From Aricia agestis (lineage: Eukaryota > Arthropoda > Insecta > Lepidoptera > Lycaenidae), in the NCBI RefSeq assembly GCF_905147365.1, contig NC_056413.1, positions 1,876,501 to 1,940,500 of the forward strand: DNA of 64,000 nucleotides, given 5' to 3'. Shown here in pieces: positions 42,507 through 54,256 of the stretch. Below the pieces are notes generated by a model that saw only the letters and a list, made by a program, of their open reading frames with translations, did no database searches and had not been told where the DNA came from. Every line of letters begins with the position of its first letter. Position 1 is the first letter of the stretch. The position numbers and the translations under genes were made by a program.

Positions 42507-42722
42507 TCTTATATATTTAAACGAGCAATTCTTGTATATATATTTATATATATAATTATATATCTTGTATATATAATTGGAATCTCGGAATCGGCTTCAA
42601 CGATTTTCATGAAATTTAGTATATAGAGGGTTTCGAGGGCGATAAATCGATCTAGCTAGTAATAATTTTTAGAACATGTCATTTTCATCGAATACCGAGC
42701 AAAGCTCGGTCAAATAGCTAGT
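42507..42722 (+). mobile_element. Helitron, ACCGAGC/GCTCGGT hairpin family
   Basis: TCTTATATATTTAAACGAGC starts directly at the end of the preceding Helitron; ACCGAGCAAAGCTCGGT and CAAATAGCTAGT close it. A tandem head-to-tail arrangement of two Helitron families. Confidence 0.85.
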
Positions 42723-42796
42723 ACTTACTTATATCAGATCAAATAATATATGATCATCTTTGGATGTGATGGAATCTAAATCAGTCCATCTATACT

Positions 42797-42880
42797 TCCA
42801 TACTTAATATTACAAATGCGAAAGTGTGTCTGTTCGTCTGTATGTCTGATACCTCTTCACGCCCAAACCGCATATTATAC
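42797..42880 (+). mobile_element. Helitron 5' fragment
   Basis: TCCATACTTAATATTACAAA followed by GCGAAAGTGTGTC and CACGCCCAAACCGC; the rest is missing. Confidence 0.7.
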
Positions 42881-43471
42881 AGAATAGTTTTTATCATGGG
42901 AAAACGTACTTTCCCATTCGATAAAATATTATGGCGTCGTACAAAGTACAAAATACAAATACAGTTTTTTCGAAACAGGTCGCGTTAGTAATATAATTAA
43001 CGTTTGACACATTAAAATATTAATTTTAATATGTTTTAGCACAAACAAGAGCATTGTTTACGAACAATGCTCTTTACTAAAATTTATACCTATAGCTTCA
43101 TTTTACCTTAATGTGTGCTGATAACGAAATACAGGTAAACAATTCGGCGCGTCTAACAAAATGACTGATTAGCGATCGACGACAGCCATTTTAGATAGTA
43201 CGTGCGCATTAATTTGCCTCCTGACAGCGTCAATTTGGCGGGAATTTCTAAATAAAGGCACGGGTAATGAATGTTGTTAATTAACAGAAAATTCGCCAAA
43301 TTCCATTACACCATTATCGGGAACTAGATAGCAGTTATTTCATCACTGTCCAAAATATCTAATTTAGCACTAATATACTACAATTTAATATTATAATTAT
43401 AGCGCTAGTGTAATTAATAATAAATTCTGACCATGAACACTAATGTTGACAAGTCAGGTGGTCTGGGTTCT
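42881..43471. other. Gene-free stretch with a hairpin
   Basis: AAGAGCATTGTT and AACAATGCTCTT (43047-43058 and 43063-43074) form a perfect 12-bp hairpin with loop TACG, extended outwards by TTTTAG/CTAAAA. Nothing else supported. Confidence 0.5.
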
Positions 43472-43700
43472 TAGGGTTCCGTATGATGACGTCGATGTCT
43501 GTCCGTCTGTCTGTCCGTCTCTCCGTCTGTCTGTCCATCTGTCTGTCTGTCTGTCTCCAGGCTGTAACTCAAGAACGGTAATAGCTAGAGAGTTAAAATT
43601 TTCACAGATTATGTATATCTGTTGCCGCTATAACAACAAATACTAAAAACAAAATAATATTAATATTTATCCCATATAATAAACATATTTTTATTGCCCT
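43472..43700 (+). mobile_element. Element related to 3640-4336
   Basis: TAGGGTTCCGTATGATGACG, a CTGTCCGTCTGTCTGTCC tract, CAGGCTGTAACTCAAGAACG and TTGCCGCTATAACAACAA match the minus strand of 3640-3960. Confidence 0.6.
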
Positions 43701-44464
43701 TTTTTTTTTGCTTGTTTTTCCTTTATAACGATACGGAGCCCTTCTCTGTATGATTGTAGTTTACATATTTAGCTATCAAATGCGACTTTTTTATTATGTT
43801 CATAGGATATTTACATGATGAGTATTGGTCAAATTAGTATGAGAGCCTAAAAAATAAAATGGCTGCCATTTCCCAGCCGTGAGAGAGGGAGAGAAAAAAG
43901 AGCCATTTCGTCGATAAAAATGCCATATTTTATTGTTGTAAATTGGTAAATATTATAATCTTAAATAATTTAATAAAAGTTACTTAAGAGGCAACTAGCA
44001 CCATTTGTTTGTCTGTAAGAATAGAAATATATTTTGTATCTGTGCTTGTCACTGTCATTCAATAGTTTTTTTAATTTGCTCTCTTGCATTTTTGCCTCCC
44101 TTGCAAAACGTGTGTCCGGAATAAAGATACCTATTCAAAAATTATAGTAAAATTTACTTATTTATTATTCATAAAACCATTTCAACATTTATAACATCAA
44201 AGGATCGGTCACCGGTGTTGGGACACATTTGTTATTAATAAACATTTATAGCTCTTACCTATGAACCAACAGCATTTTATAACGACAAAGAATCAATATT
44301 AGAAAGCCGCTATGTGGCCACCGTGTGTCCGCTCAGCTGGACACAAACAAGGAATCATAGTGCGGTGCTGTGACATATTGTAGGTACCCGGGTAAAGCCC
44401 GGTACACCACCCGGATATAGAGAGCCTGGATAGGCTGAAAATGTTTTAGAAGGTAGCTTAGAAA
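43701..44464. other. Gene-free stretch
   Basis: No supported feature; GTGTCCGCTCAGCTGGACAC near 44325 is a small hairpin. Confidence 0.4.
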
Positions 44465-45014
44465 TCCAGATTAGTATTATAAATGAGAAAGTGTGTTTAT
44501 TGCGATATTTGAGTTCAAGGAAAGGACATATGAGTATCCTATTATTTGGCGCGGGAGAGCCATGCTTCGGCACGAATGGGCCGGCTCGACTGGAGAAATG
44601 CCACGGGCTCACAGAAAACCGGCGTGAAACAGCGCTTGCGATGTGTTTCGCCGAGTGAGTGAGTTTACCGGAAGCCCAATCCCCTTTTCCCTTCCCTACC
44701 CTCCCCTATTTTCTTCCCTACCCTCTCTTTTTCCCTTCCCTACCCTCCCTTTTTACCCTATTCCCTCTTAAAAGGCCGGCAACGCACCTGCAGCTCTTCT
44801 GATGCTGCGAGTGTCCATGGGCGACGGAAGTTGCTTTCCATCAGGTGACCCGTTTGCTCGTTTGCCCCTTTATTTCATAAAAAAATCCTACGTATAATAA
44901 AAAGTATTTTGTCCCGGAAAACATATACGGTTGTATCGGGTCGCCCGCCTAAATTGGCTTATATCCGATGGTATAAGCCAATTTTGGCGCAATGAAGTTG
45001 CAGGCGTCATCTAC
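44465..45014 (+). mobile_element. Helitron split by a SINE
   Basis: The 5' part TCCAGATTAGTATTATAAAT lies at 44465 and the 3' part with TTTTGGCGCAATGAAGTTGC and CATCTACTAG at 44980-45014. An S1 SINE separates them. The 3' part also holds a TTGGCTTATA/TATAAGCCAA hairpin. Confidence 0.75.
44551..44886 (+). mobile_element. SINE family S1
   Basis: Head GCGGGAGAGCCATGCTTCGG, CT-rich middle, LINE-like tail and CATAAAAAA end, inserted in a Helitron. Confidence 0.85.
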
Positions 45015-45457
45015 TAGGGTTTTATCCCACCCAATTACTAGCAGCTAATTTAATTTTCACTTTTCCGATGACGCAGAAGATTGATGAGGCATATGAGATG
45101 TTAGTTCTGTCCCTTATTTCTCGCCAGTCGGTTTGGTTTATCAGTCAAAGAGATTAATAAGCACGCAACTCTTTTTATAACTGAGTTGAACAGTTGACCG
45201 GCTCGTCTATCCAAAGGTAAAGCGTTGGCGGTAGGATCGGTTTTGTACTTGACCATCCATGAGTTGAAAAAAATGTTTGTCAATCAGAAACATTCAGACA
45301 ACATTATTTATCTTTACTTTAGAAATCAAACCCTTCCAAGTCGAAAGCCTAGTTCATAGTTACTGATCATTGAGGAACTAGAATAACTAGTAATAGTACT
45401 TGTTCTATTATCTATTCTGTGGTAATAGCTAAATTATACGGTGAATACTAAAGGACG
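45015..45457. other. Gene-free stretch
   Basis: No supported feature. Confidence 0.4.
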
Positions 45458-45600
45458 AGCAGTATTTCTGGACTATTATGACCTGCAAACCTTCAACAAT
45501 AGAGCGTATTCCCTTTTAAAAGGCCGGCAACGCCATTGCAACTCCGATGTTGAGAGTGTACAAGGGCGACGGAAGTTGCTTTGCATCAGATGACCCGTTA
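45458..45600 (+). pseudogene. LINE 3' end remnant
   Basis: It matches 20300-20455: GACCTGCAAACCTTCAA, TTAAAAGGCCGGCAACGC and GGCGACGGAAGTTGCTTTGC. It includes coding bases upstream of the part shared with S1, so it comes from the LINE, not the SINE. Confidence 0.75.
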
Positions 45601-45605
45601 GCCTC

Positions 45606-45818
45606 CCAATGTCTTTGTCCACACTTTTGTTCCTCAAGGGCATGCGTTATAGCACAGTCAACATCGCACGTGAGGCATGCCCGCGACGCTATGACACTTT
45701 TCTTTCTAACGCGGGTGGATTTTGACGCATTCAGTTATTGAATATGCCAAGCGAAAGTTGAATAAAAAGATGATGACGAAAATGGAAGATGAAATTGCAT
45801 AGTGTGGACAACAACTTA
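45606..45818. mobile_element. MITE, copy 2 of the 36342-36571 family
   Basis: CCAATGTCTTTGTCCACAC and the inverse AGTGTGGACAACAAC are the ends; GGCATGCCCGCGACGC and TTGACGCATTCAGTTATTG match the first copy in reverse. Confidence 0.75.
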
Positions 45819-46267
45819 CGTAGCATTTCCAGTCAGCCTACATCCTCGTGGGCCGTACCTTGTATCTGGGTGATCCATTTTTTATGAATAACTGCCCGCC
45901 GGAGGAATGTAAACCTCACTGATTCTTTACACGGCCCTGATTTACTACGCAGCGTTATCTGCTTTGAGATTTACGCTGAAAAAATAAAACGGTTAAATGG
46001 ATTCGTGTGATTGCAGGTTTTATGCCAATCTGCTTTTATTTGCAGTTTGGCTATTTATTATGTTACATGAAAAAACTACGCAGCCAAAAAGTATTTTGAA
46101 AATGTATTTTTAAATCAGGTTTTTAACATGCTATTTCAACGATTGGTAATATAAATAAAAAAAGTTTTAAATTGTTTTTGGTTTCGTGATTATTAAGTAC
46201 AACAAAAACAAATACGTTGATTATTACAAGGTAAAGTTGGTTTTCCGAATATAATATTATAAGTAAC
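45819..46267. other. Gene-free stretch
   Basis: No supported feature. Confidence 0.4.
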
Positions 46268-46635
46268 GCCTCCGTGGTCTAGTGGTATAGAGCGCGGCTC
46301 TTGACTCGGAGGTCGTGGGTTCGATTCCCGCGTTGGAAACATGTTATTTCCAAGTTTGGTTAGGACAATGCAGGCTAATCACCTGATTGTCTGACAAGTA
46401 AGATGATCCATGCGTCGGATGGGCATGTAAAAAGTCGGTCCTGCGCCTGATCTCTCGCCAGTCGTGTCGGTCGTCCGTCCCACTGGGTTATGAGAGTAAA
46501 GGAATAGAGAGTGCTCTTGTGTACTGCTACACACACTTGGGCACTATAAAAATTACTCCTGCGTAGCTGGCCTGGTTTCAATGAAACCGGCCACCGTCAC
46601 TAAAACCGGTGTGGGAGCTATTATTATTATAATTT
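46268..46635 (+). mobile_element. tRNA-derived SINE family S3
   Basis: The head GCCTCCGTGGTCTAGTGGTA (A box) and GGGTTCGATTCCCGCG (B box) form a tRNA-like 5' region of about 72 bases. A non-tRNA body with CACCTGATTGTCTGACAAGT follows, and the element ends AAACCGGTGTGGGAGC plus a TTA repeat tail. RNA polymerase III transcription is expected from the boxes. Not a functional tRNA gene: the acceptor stem does not close. Confidence 0.92.
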
Positions 46636-47060
46636 ATAATCGCTCAATTATATACATTTTACAAGTATACAAAAAATAATCTATTTTTTAAAACCTCTCT
46701 TTTTTCGTTTAAAACATTAATTATTTATCCATATCCGTATGACAGATGGTTCGGTAATAGAAAGTAACAAACAAAACTGCCTTTAACTTCCTCCTCCCTT
46801 TTGCATATTCAGTTAAAAATCACGCTGAAATTCAGCATATAAAATGAATTTTAATGTTCAGCTCCACACGATATTCTGAAGGTGTCCCTTTATCGCGGTC
46901 AAAACCTTACTTTACAGTAATAAGGGCGTAGTTAAAAGCCTTTTTGGCGCTGAAAAAAGCTCATTAAATATAAAAAACAGTTCAGTGCTCGACTTTTGGT
47001 GACCTTAGCTGAAATTGAAAAAGAGTATGAAATAGAATAATATTTTTGCGTTGTATATTT
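46636..47060. other. Gene-free stretch
   Basis: No supported feature. Confidence 0.4.
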
Positions 47061-47629
47061 TTAGGGTTCCGTAGCCAAATGGCAAAAAACGGAACCCTTG
47101 TAGATTCGTCATGTCTGTCTGTCTGTCCGTCCGTATGTCACAGCCACTTTTCTCCGAAACTATAAGAGCTATACTATTGAAATTTAGTAAGTAGATGTAG
47201 TCTGTAAACCGCAATAAGATTTTGATACAAAAATGGAAAAATTATTAAAAATTTTAGGGGTCCCCATAGGCACAACTGAAACAAAAAAAATGTTCATTTA
47301 ATCTATGCGTGAGGGGTATTTATGGATAGGTCTTTAAAAATCATATTGGGGTTTCAAATATCATTTTTTTCTAACCTGAATAGTTTGCGAGAGAGAGAGA
47401 TAAAAAATATATGTGATGTACATTACTATAAAAACTGCCAAAGAAAATTGGTTTGAACGAGATCTAGCAAGTAGTTTTTTTATACGTCATAAATGGTAAA
47501 CCTTAATTTAACATTCATTAAATGAACTGAAATATAAAAATAAATCAAAAACATTATAATTTCATAAACATAAACCTTATTGCTACTGCGAAACTCTTCA
47601 TGGGTGAGTCCAACTCGCACTTGGCCGCT
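47061..47629. mobile_element. Relative of the CGGCCAAGTGCGAG element, left end lost
   Basis: It begins at TTAGGGTTCCGTAGCC/GGAACCC with a TCTGTCCGTCC tract and ends GAGTCCAACTCGCACTTGGC plus CG, as in 3026-3613. Confidence 0.7.
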
Positions 47630-48897
47630 TTTTTACTTAGTGGTCAGTAATGAGTGTGTAATAATTAAAAAAAGAAAAAAGATACTTTTACTGTTTATTT
47701 AACTGTAAGTTTAATTTGGAGTATGAGTTTACAACAGTTGACTATGAAACAAAGGCTTGCGTATAAGATGCAAACTCAAATAAATAAGGGAATAATCTAC
47801 ATCATAAACAGTTGTCCATAAAAGCGTCTGGCGAGTGGAGGACAATGAGAAGTTTTCTAATAAATCACTGGGTAGCTTCTGCGGATACAGCTTCATAACG
47901 GCACCCCTCACACCGAACTGTAATCTTTGATTGAAGGATTAAAGTTAGTGTTTTGATTAGAGTCATAAAACAAAGGTCTAAGAGGGATTTTTACTTTATT
48001 TTAAGTGTATGACTGACCGAATTGTAATCATTGATTAATGGATTAACATTAGTGTATTAGAGCCGTTAAGCTTAAAGAGTAATTTTTATTTTGTTTTGTG
48101 TGTGTAACTATTACATTGGTATCTCATTCAGGTTTATAAAAGGGTGTGTGTTAAATTGACAGAAATACTTTATCAACTATAATTATTAATACTAAGTAGA
48201 GACCGATTTTCAGGGCACTGCTAAAATAATTGATAAAATATACATTTAAATTATGTTGGAATTAATCGGTTCTTGATTTGAAATATCAACAAACTTATAT
48301 CACAGCTTTGTTGTGGCAGTTTTAAGGACAATAACAAAGTAATTATTACCACCCATTATCTTCATATAATATATCGTTCAAATATTCTAAGCTGTTTATA
48401 TTATATTAGAACAAGTATTTAACAACATTAATATACTTATAACTTAGTATAAAATATAAAGAGATTAATCACAAATAAATAAGACATTTAAATGTAATAA
48501 CTTCAAAATATAAAAAAAGTCACTGATTTTCTTCGGTGTGTGAGGCGGAATCGAAAAATGAAGCAAAACAGTTGTTGTTTGGTAACGCGATTTATCCGCG
48601 GTTCCAGCCTCGGCTAAGTACAGTCATGTTTCAAGTTTCATTTAACTCTATACTTAGTACTTAAGCTTGTTTGTGGTTCCGCATTACATACTGGGGGCAC
48701 GGTGGTGCTGAGACGAGCTTATGTTTACTCCTGTAGTAAGAAAAATTAAATTAAATGTAGGCCGCCGGCGCAGCGTGGGGGAAGAAGTAATATCCCTGTC
48801 TCACTCTACATTCCAGCGAATATGTATGCATGTTCTGCTTCGTTTTTACTTCTGCCGGAGTTCAAGCACACTTCTGAAGTGCAAGCTACTGTTTTTA
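47630..48897. other. Gene-free AT-rich stretch
   Basis: No supported feature; no repeat relationship seen. Confidence 0.45.
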
Positions 48898-48900
48898 TTA

Positions 48901-49320
48901 GGGCTAACCCACACGTACCACAACCACACCACAACCACACGACGTGGTCGGGCGTATAATTTGTATTGTAAATGAACTGGACTATTCACACGTACCACAT
49001 TTTGCAGTCGTTGTCGACCACTTGTGTGATACCGACCACATCGCAACCACGGCCGACCACATCGCAGCCACAACGTTGCATCGATGCAAAGACAGTGCGC
49101 GCGCGCGGGCGGTGCGCCCGCGCTCTTCCCCCCCTCCGTTTCATTGACTTTCGTACGTAACCATATCGCAACCACTGGCGACAACGATACCACGTCGACA
49201 TTTTGTCGGAACCACAACGCAACTACAAAAATCTGCAGCGACACCATTCACACGTAACCACTGCTCGACGACATTTTGTCTTTGGGATGTGGCGTGGTTG
49301 CGGTACGTGTGGGTTGGCCC
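48901..49320. mobile_element. 420-bp MITE with TTA target duplication
   Basis: GGGCTAACCCACACGTACC and GGTACGTGTGGGTTGGCCC are near-perfect inverted ends; TTA is outside each (48898-48900, 49321-49323). Internal units of the type ACCACATCGCAACCAC repeat several times, and a GCGCGCGCGGGC core makes it strikingly GC-rich. PIF/Harbinger-type by the TTA duplication. Open frames inside are by-products of low stop density. Confidence 0.9.
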
Positions 49321-49323
49321 TTA

Positions 49324-50283
49324 GAGAACGTGAAAAAATAGCCTATAGCCCAAATTTTAATCTAGAAAATTCCACAAAGTTCTAGAATATTCAATCTAAT
49401 AAATCCTTAAAACACTCTAATCCCTAACGTAACATCTAAGCCCCTTTCGATAGACCACGAAACTATTAGCTCTCAACATTCTATTGGAAACCATTTTACT
49501 AGCGTCCAGAGGGCGGAGTGTAAATTTATTTTAGCGATATCGTTATTTTAGATTTGGCTTTATTTATCACTTTAGAGGCCTCTCGGCTTAATGGTCTTTC
49601 TTGATACGAAAAGGCTGTAAAGGAGGTAAAACACCTTTTTATTTATTTACTGATAAGATTGACTGCCTGACCTGACAAACGAATATTTGCATGAATGCAG
49701 GCAGCATTGGCGCAAAGATTCAATTCACCATGCATTAACCGATTTTTTCGACATCAAATTGCCCTATATCCTTTCGCGGCAATCAAAGTATCCCTTTGCC
49801 AAATTACATCAAAATAGATTCAGTGGCTTAGCGTAAAAAAGAAACAGGTATAAAGACATTGTAATATAATACGTCATTCTTATTAGATCAATTAGCTAAT
49901 TACGCTAACTCATAAAGAAAAAAGTATTGCAATCCCAGCCCAGCCCCATTTTCCTCATTTAAATTGAAGACTTACTTATTATATTAATGAAATAAAAAAT
50001 TTAATACAATAAATGGCAATTATAAATAATCGCCTTTTGTATATGAAAGGAGGAATTTTTTGGAGAAGCGGAATGGAAAGAAAATTTAACAGATTTAGTA
50101 ATATTATTTTGAGTTCAATATAAAATATAAATAATTATTATTTTAAAACTATCTAGTAAGAACTCTAATAACAATGTGTTTTTATACTTTGATTGTCTTT
50201 ATATTTTTAAATTATTATATTTCTACATTGTAATGTTTGTAACAAAATGTGTTTTTTTGTAAATAATAATAATAATAATAATA
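49324..50283. other. Mostly gene-free; decayed Helitron within
   Basis: 49690-49860 resembles a minus-strand GCAAC/GTTGC Helitron interior (ATATCCTTTCGCGGCAATCA, then AAAGTATCCCTTTGCC). An AAT microsatellite at 50264-50282 adjoins the next SINE tail. Otherwise nothing. Confidence 0.45.
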
Positions 50284-50547
50284 TCTATGGACGCTTCACA
50301 CCACGCCAGTCTGGGCCCGTGCTAAGTACCTAAAGGACTTGTGTTACAGGTACCAGACAACGGAAATATATTTAATACTTTTATACTATACATAATATAT
50401 TTAAGATTTTTATTATATCATACACATATTTAATACACATCCAGACCCGAGTACATTGAAAACTTTTTTGTTCCGTCGGCGGGATTCGAACCCGCGACCC
50501 CCGGCTTGAGCTACCAACGCGCTCACCACTGAGCCACAGAGGTCGTT
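50284..50547 (-). mobile_element. tRNA-derived SINE family S2, copy 2
   Basis: Minus strand: CGACCTCTGTGGCTCAGTGG (A box), GGGTTCGAATCCCGCC (B box), the body with CTGGTACCTGTAAC, and an ATT microsatellite tail. Best-preserved tRNA part of the three copies. Confidence 0.92.
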
Positions 50548-52299
50548 TAGTAAAAAAAAGTTTTACTGTCGTTTACCAGTATCGAATACAGCAGCAATTC
50601 TCAAAGTGTGCTCGGCGGAGCAAGTCTTGTGCGCGAACGATACAATATTTCTTTTAGAAAATATAACATCAGACCAGCATGCAGAAAATTTGTTCAAAGA
50701 CAAAACATTTTTTCGGGGGGTACAGCAAAAATGTAAAATGAAAGTCCTTGAAAAAAGTTTGAGGACCTCTGGAATACAGATTACTCTCAAATTCTCTCTA
50801 ATGGCAAATCAATTCCACAAAAAAAGTTAAACGACTACGAAACGAACCTCAAAACGACTAGATTCAATTGAAAAACAAGTTTCACCATCGAATTTTAATT
50901 AGTACTGGGAGAAAATTGATGTTTTACCGCTTAATGCCTTTTGCCTTAAGGTCTCTGGGGAGTTTTTATTGGGTTTCATTTCCATTACAATCCCACGAGG
51001 TGCAATTTTAATTTTACCCAATTGCTGCTTATAGCTTCTCATTTCTTTTACATTTTTTATAAAATGTTGTAGACTGTATAAGACATAACATGGGGCTGTG
51101 AATTGGGAGAATTTTAGATTCAATAGTAACCCTTGTCGTCTTACTGATAAGAGCTATAATTGTGCTATGAACTTGTCCCACCATTCCTCATAACAGTATG
51201 TGCAAGATACCATAAGATAGTAATTATGATATCGATCTAATTGTCGTGGCTAAGCCGATTTGGATAATGTCACCAAGTTTTGTCAACCTCTTATAGAGTC
51301 AAGAAGCAAGCTACTTTTTCCTGTAGGTATTTACATAACTCACTCTTTTAAAGTCTTAAACGTTTAATGTATTTATATCCACACAAGGACGGTCCAATTC
51401 AAATGTAGGGCAGAACGTCTAAAAAATCTCTTCCTACTGGGTGAAACTATAGAGTGTATAGTTGGTAGATATGTCCTCGTTATACATATTTTAAACAATG
51501 GGTGAGCTTTAGCCGTTTACGTTCAGAATTAATATAGCTGGGAATTGTATTTATAAGCAGGTACGGCAGTTCCAATTAAAAATAACTAACCAATGTGGGA
51601 ATATGCGTGGAGGCCGTAAAGGAAGATCTTCTGACCGAGCGAGGTCTTACGCTCGGTCAGGCCGAAACCCACGTGATACATTTCAGCTGTCGTAAATACC
51701 GACGCGCTAAGAAAACTTCGATAGCGCGATGCAGGAATGTTAGGCGAATTATTATTTGTGGGCACCGCCACAGTTCTGTTACCACTGTTCTCTCAATTTT
51801 CTTTACTGATTAAGAAGAAAATCTATATAGGGATTTTCTGGATCTCAAGGTCGATATAGGGTGGTTGTTTACGGTAAAATTTTCATGCGCAATAAATGAA
51901 TTACGACGCATAGAACATCACGCGTCAGTCACAAATTCACAATCCTAAATTACTATTATTAAGAGCCCATATGACCCTAACTTGACTACATACTTTAACC
52001 TAGATCTCAAAATTTGTAAGGTCTAGAAAACTGATTTTTTGACACAAGTAACTTCAGTTCATAAAGATTAAATGCTCAAGACGAAAACACGATTACTCAA
52101 AAAATGCTCGATAGTTTCTTTTTTACAAAAAACCTTGTTTTAGACACATTTTTGCTTGGATCTTCGAAGTTTGCTGTCTTTTCTTTAATATTTTTTATAT
52201 CTAAAAAGGTATTGATAAAACCTAAATTTGCTCAAAACACTTTTTTCATAATCATTATAGTTCGTCTTTTATTCAAGTAAAACTAACTCGGCGATGATT
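50548..52299. other. Gene-free stretch with one strong hairpin
   Basis: CTGACCGAGC and GCTCGGTCAG (51631-51640 and 51651-51660) form a perfect 10-bp stem with a 10-base loop. The rest shows nothing I can support. Confidence 0.45.
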
Positions 52300-52700
52300 C
52301 CGCGCCGTCCTTTTTCACCTGGCATATGAAAGACGGGCGTGAGTGTGAAGATAGAAGGACGATGTTTGATTTTTAGAGACAGGTGAGCTCTTAAATAAAT
52401 ATTTTCTGCCATATCTATCGCTTCTTACTTACGTTCAAGTTGCTCGGTCAGTGTCGTATGTCATTAAGAGCTGCAGTTTCTTCGGCGCCAGATTTTTTAC
52501 TGCCGGACCAATGGCCGGACTAGTGGCCAAACTAGTGGCCAGACCAGTCGGACTGGCGTGTCGTCGCCATTTTCTATTTTCTTTAGTACATAAATCTTTT
52601 GTCTGTAGAGTCTAGAGAGTTTCGTTGCAATTTTTTGCAATAAACACGTTGTAAGTGAAGAGTTGGTTTCTTATTTTACAAGGCCCTCCCCCTAAGGAGA
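52300..52700 (+). mobile_element. Possible LTR-like stretch
   Basis: A GC-richer block with GGCCGGACTAGTGGCCAAAC, then an ACTAGTGGCC repeat, precedes AATAAA near 52642 and a TTATTTTACA end followed by a purine-rich region. That suggests an LTR 3' part, but neither boundary nor partner LTR is found. Confidence 0.25.
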
Positions 52701-53227
52701 TGGCGCAATTTACCGTTTTTAGAGTCTTGTTTACTTATAATTTGAAAGCTACAAAATTATAATAAAAATACAGCAATAATCTTCAGCATATTATAAGCAT
52801 TCCTTTCTCCGTCATTAATTTCCTATTTTTGTTTATTAATACTCATGATACCAGCTTCTGAAGCTTCTACCAATTTATATTCAAGCATACATTCAGTATC
52901 TCCCTAGTATTTATTTACAAATTACGTTTATTTGCAACACACGTCAATAGATGCACAATTTTATTAACTACATATTCGTCGTTTGAATTTTTTTAGATCC
53001 ATTTTGAACTAAGATAAGTTAAAAAAATGGATTTTGGTCGGCTCGGCAACGCGGCAAATGTGTGGCCAAGGTCATTTGCTCAGGGGATGGCCTTAAGACA
53101 ATAATTTTGTAGTATCAGTTACAACTTTGGTACCACTTTGATAATAGTCATTACATTTTTAAGCTATTGCATAGCTCTGCTTTGAGCGGGGTGACCAAAT
53201 CAAGCAATTCCGTTAGGATAAATCCTA
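52701..53227. other. Gene-free stretch
   Basis: No supported feature. Confidence 0.4.
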
Positions 53228-53405
53228 AATCCCCTACCCTATTCCCTTCGCTTCTCAACCCTACTCTCCCCTATTACCCTATTGCCTCTTAAAAGGCCGG
53301 CAACGCACCTGCAGCACTTCTGATACTGCGAGTGTCTATGGGCGACGGAAGTTGCTTTCCATCAGGTGACCCGTTTGCTTGTTTGCCCCCTTTTTCATAA
53401 AAAAA
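53228..53405 (+). mobile_element. 5'-truncated SINE family S1
   Basis: Starts within the CT-rich middle (AATCCCCTACCCTATTCCC) and has the LINE-like tail to CATAAAAAAA. Confidence 0.8.
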
Positions 53406-53739
53406 AATCCTATCCATTCTATTTCCCAACTCCGCGATGCGGCACCGCTGTGACGGTCGGTGCGAATTACGACGTTGCCAGATTTCGCACGGTGTTTGTA
53501 TGCGTTCGAGTAGAGCCTAGACGTATGCAAAATGTAATTCCGCATAATTTAAGGAAAAAAATTATATGCAATAGCTTTCGCTTCTGCGGTAGTTCCTAAG
53601 TGTCATTTATTACGTATTTTTTAAATAAAAAGTAGCTTACGTTACGTACCTCTAAACATCCAGGTAATTAACATTTCATAATAGGTATTTATAAAATTGC
53701 ACGTTTCTAATAATGATTCTTATTATGACTAAGGGTTGA

Positions 53740-53886
53740 TTCAGACCGCAACGCGACGCGTAGATGCATTTCTAAATTTGTATGGATTTGACAGATTCGC
53801 AAGACGTCTCGCGCAATTGAAATCTGTCAAATCCATACAAAATGCCGCGCCGCGCCTCCCCTCGCCTCGTCGCGTTGCGGTCTGAA
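53740..53886. mobile_element. Small MITE with TTCAGACCGCAACGCGACG ends, copy 2
   Basis: TTCAGACCGCAACGCGACG and CGTCGCGTTGCGGTCTGAA are exact inverted repeats; TTGA lies on both sides (53736-53739, 53887-53890). Internal AATCTGTCAAATCCATACAA and the inverse TTGTATGGATTTGACAGATT form a second nested hairpin. Confidence 0.88.
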
Positions 53887-54099
53887 TTGACTCTTATGAG
53901 CTACGAGTATGACGCTATTCTCAGTGGCAAAGTAAAGTTTATGTGAGAGGAATAAGAAAACTATTTCAAAATGACGACGAGCTAATCAAAGTTAAACGGT
54001 GTTTAGTTATACCAATAGCAATATAAGAAGCCTTATTAATGGTTCTCGATTTAGAAAACAACTTGAAAAATTCAAAATAAATATCTCATACTATATATG

Positions 54100-54256
54100 A
54101 CACAATTTTGTTTATCGCGCAGGAACTGTTCATTTTTCTGGAATAAAAGTATCCTATGTATTTTCCTGGGACTCAAACTGTATCCATGCGAATTTCATCA
54201 AAATCGGTTCAGTGTATTAAGCATGAAGACCTGTAACAGACAGACACAATTTTTCA
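54100..54256 (-). mobile_element. Helitron fragment, GCAAC/GTTGC family
   Basis: TTTATCGCGCAGGAACTGTT, then GGAATAAAAGTATCCTATG and CAGACAGACACA, all minus strand. Its 3' hairpin is missing and its 5' end abuts the Helitron that follows, head to head. Confidence 0.75.

Noticed and set aside
46268..46340. Functional tRNA gene
   Set aside because: A and B boxes are present but the acceptor stem does not close and a 300-base SINE body follows; a second copy at 31311-31640 has the same body.
48846..49247. 133-codon minus-strand open frame and several plus-strand frames
   Set aside because: They lie wholly in or across a GC-rich MITE with repeated units, which lowers stop density; not protein-like.
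51631..51660. Bacterial-type terminator hairpin
   Set aside because: No U-tract follows and the context is a eukaryotic repeat-rich region.
52300..52700. Endogenous viral element
   Set aside because: No gag, pol or env coding trace; only LTR-like signals.
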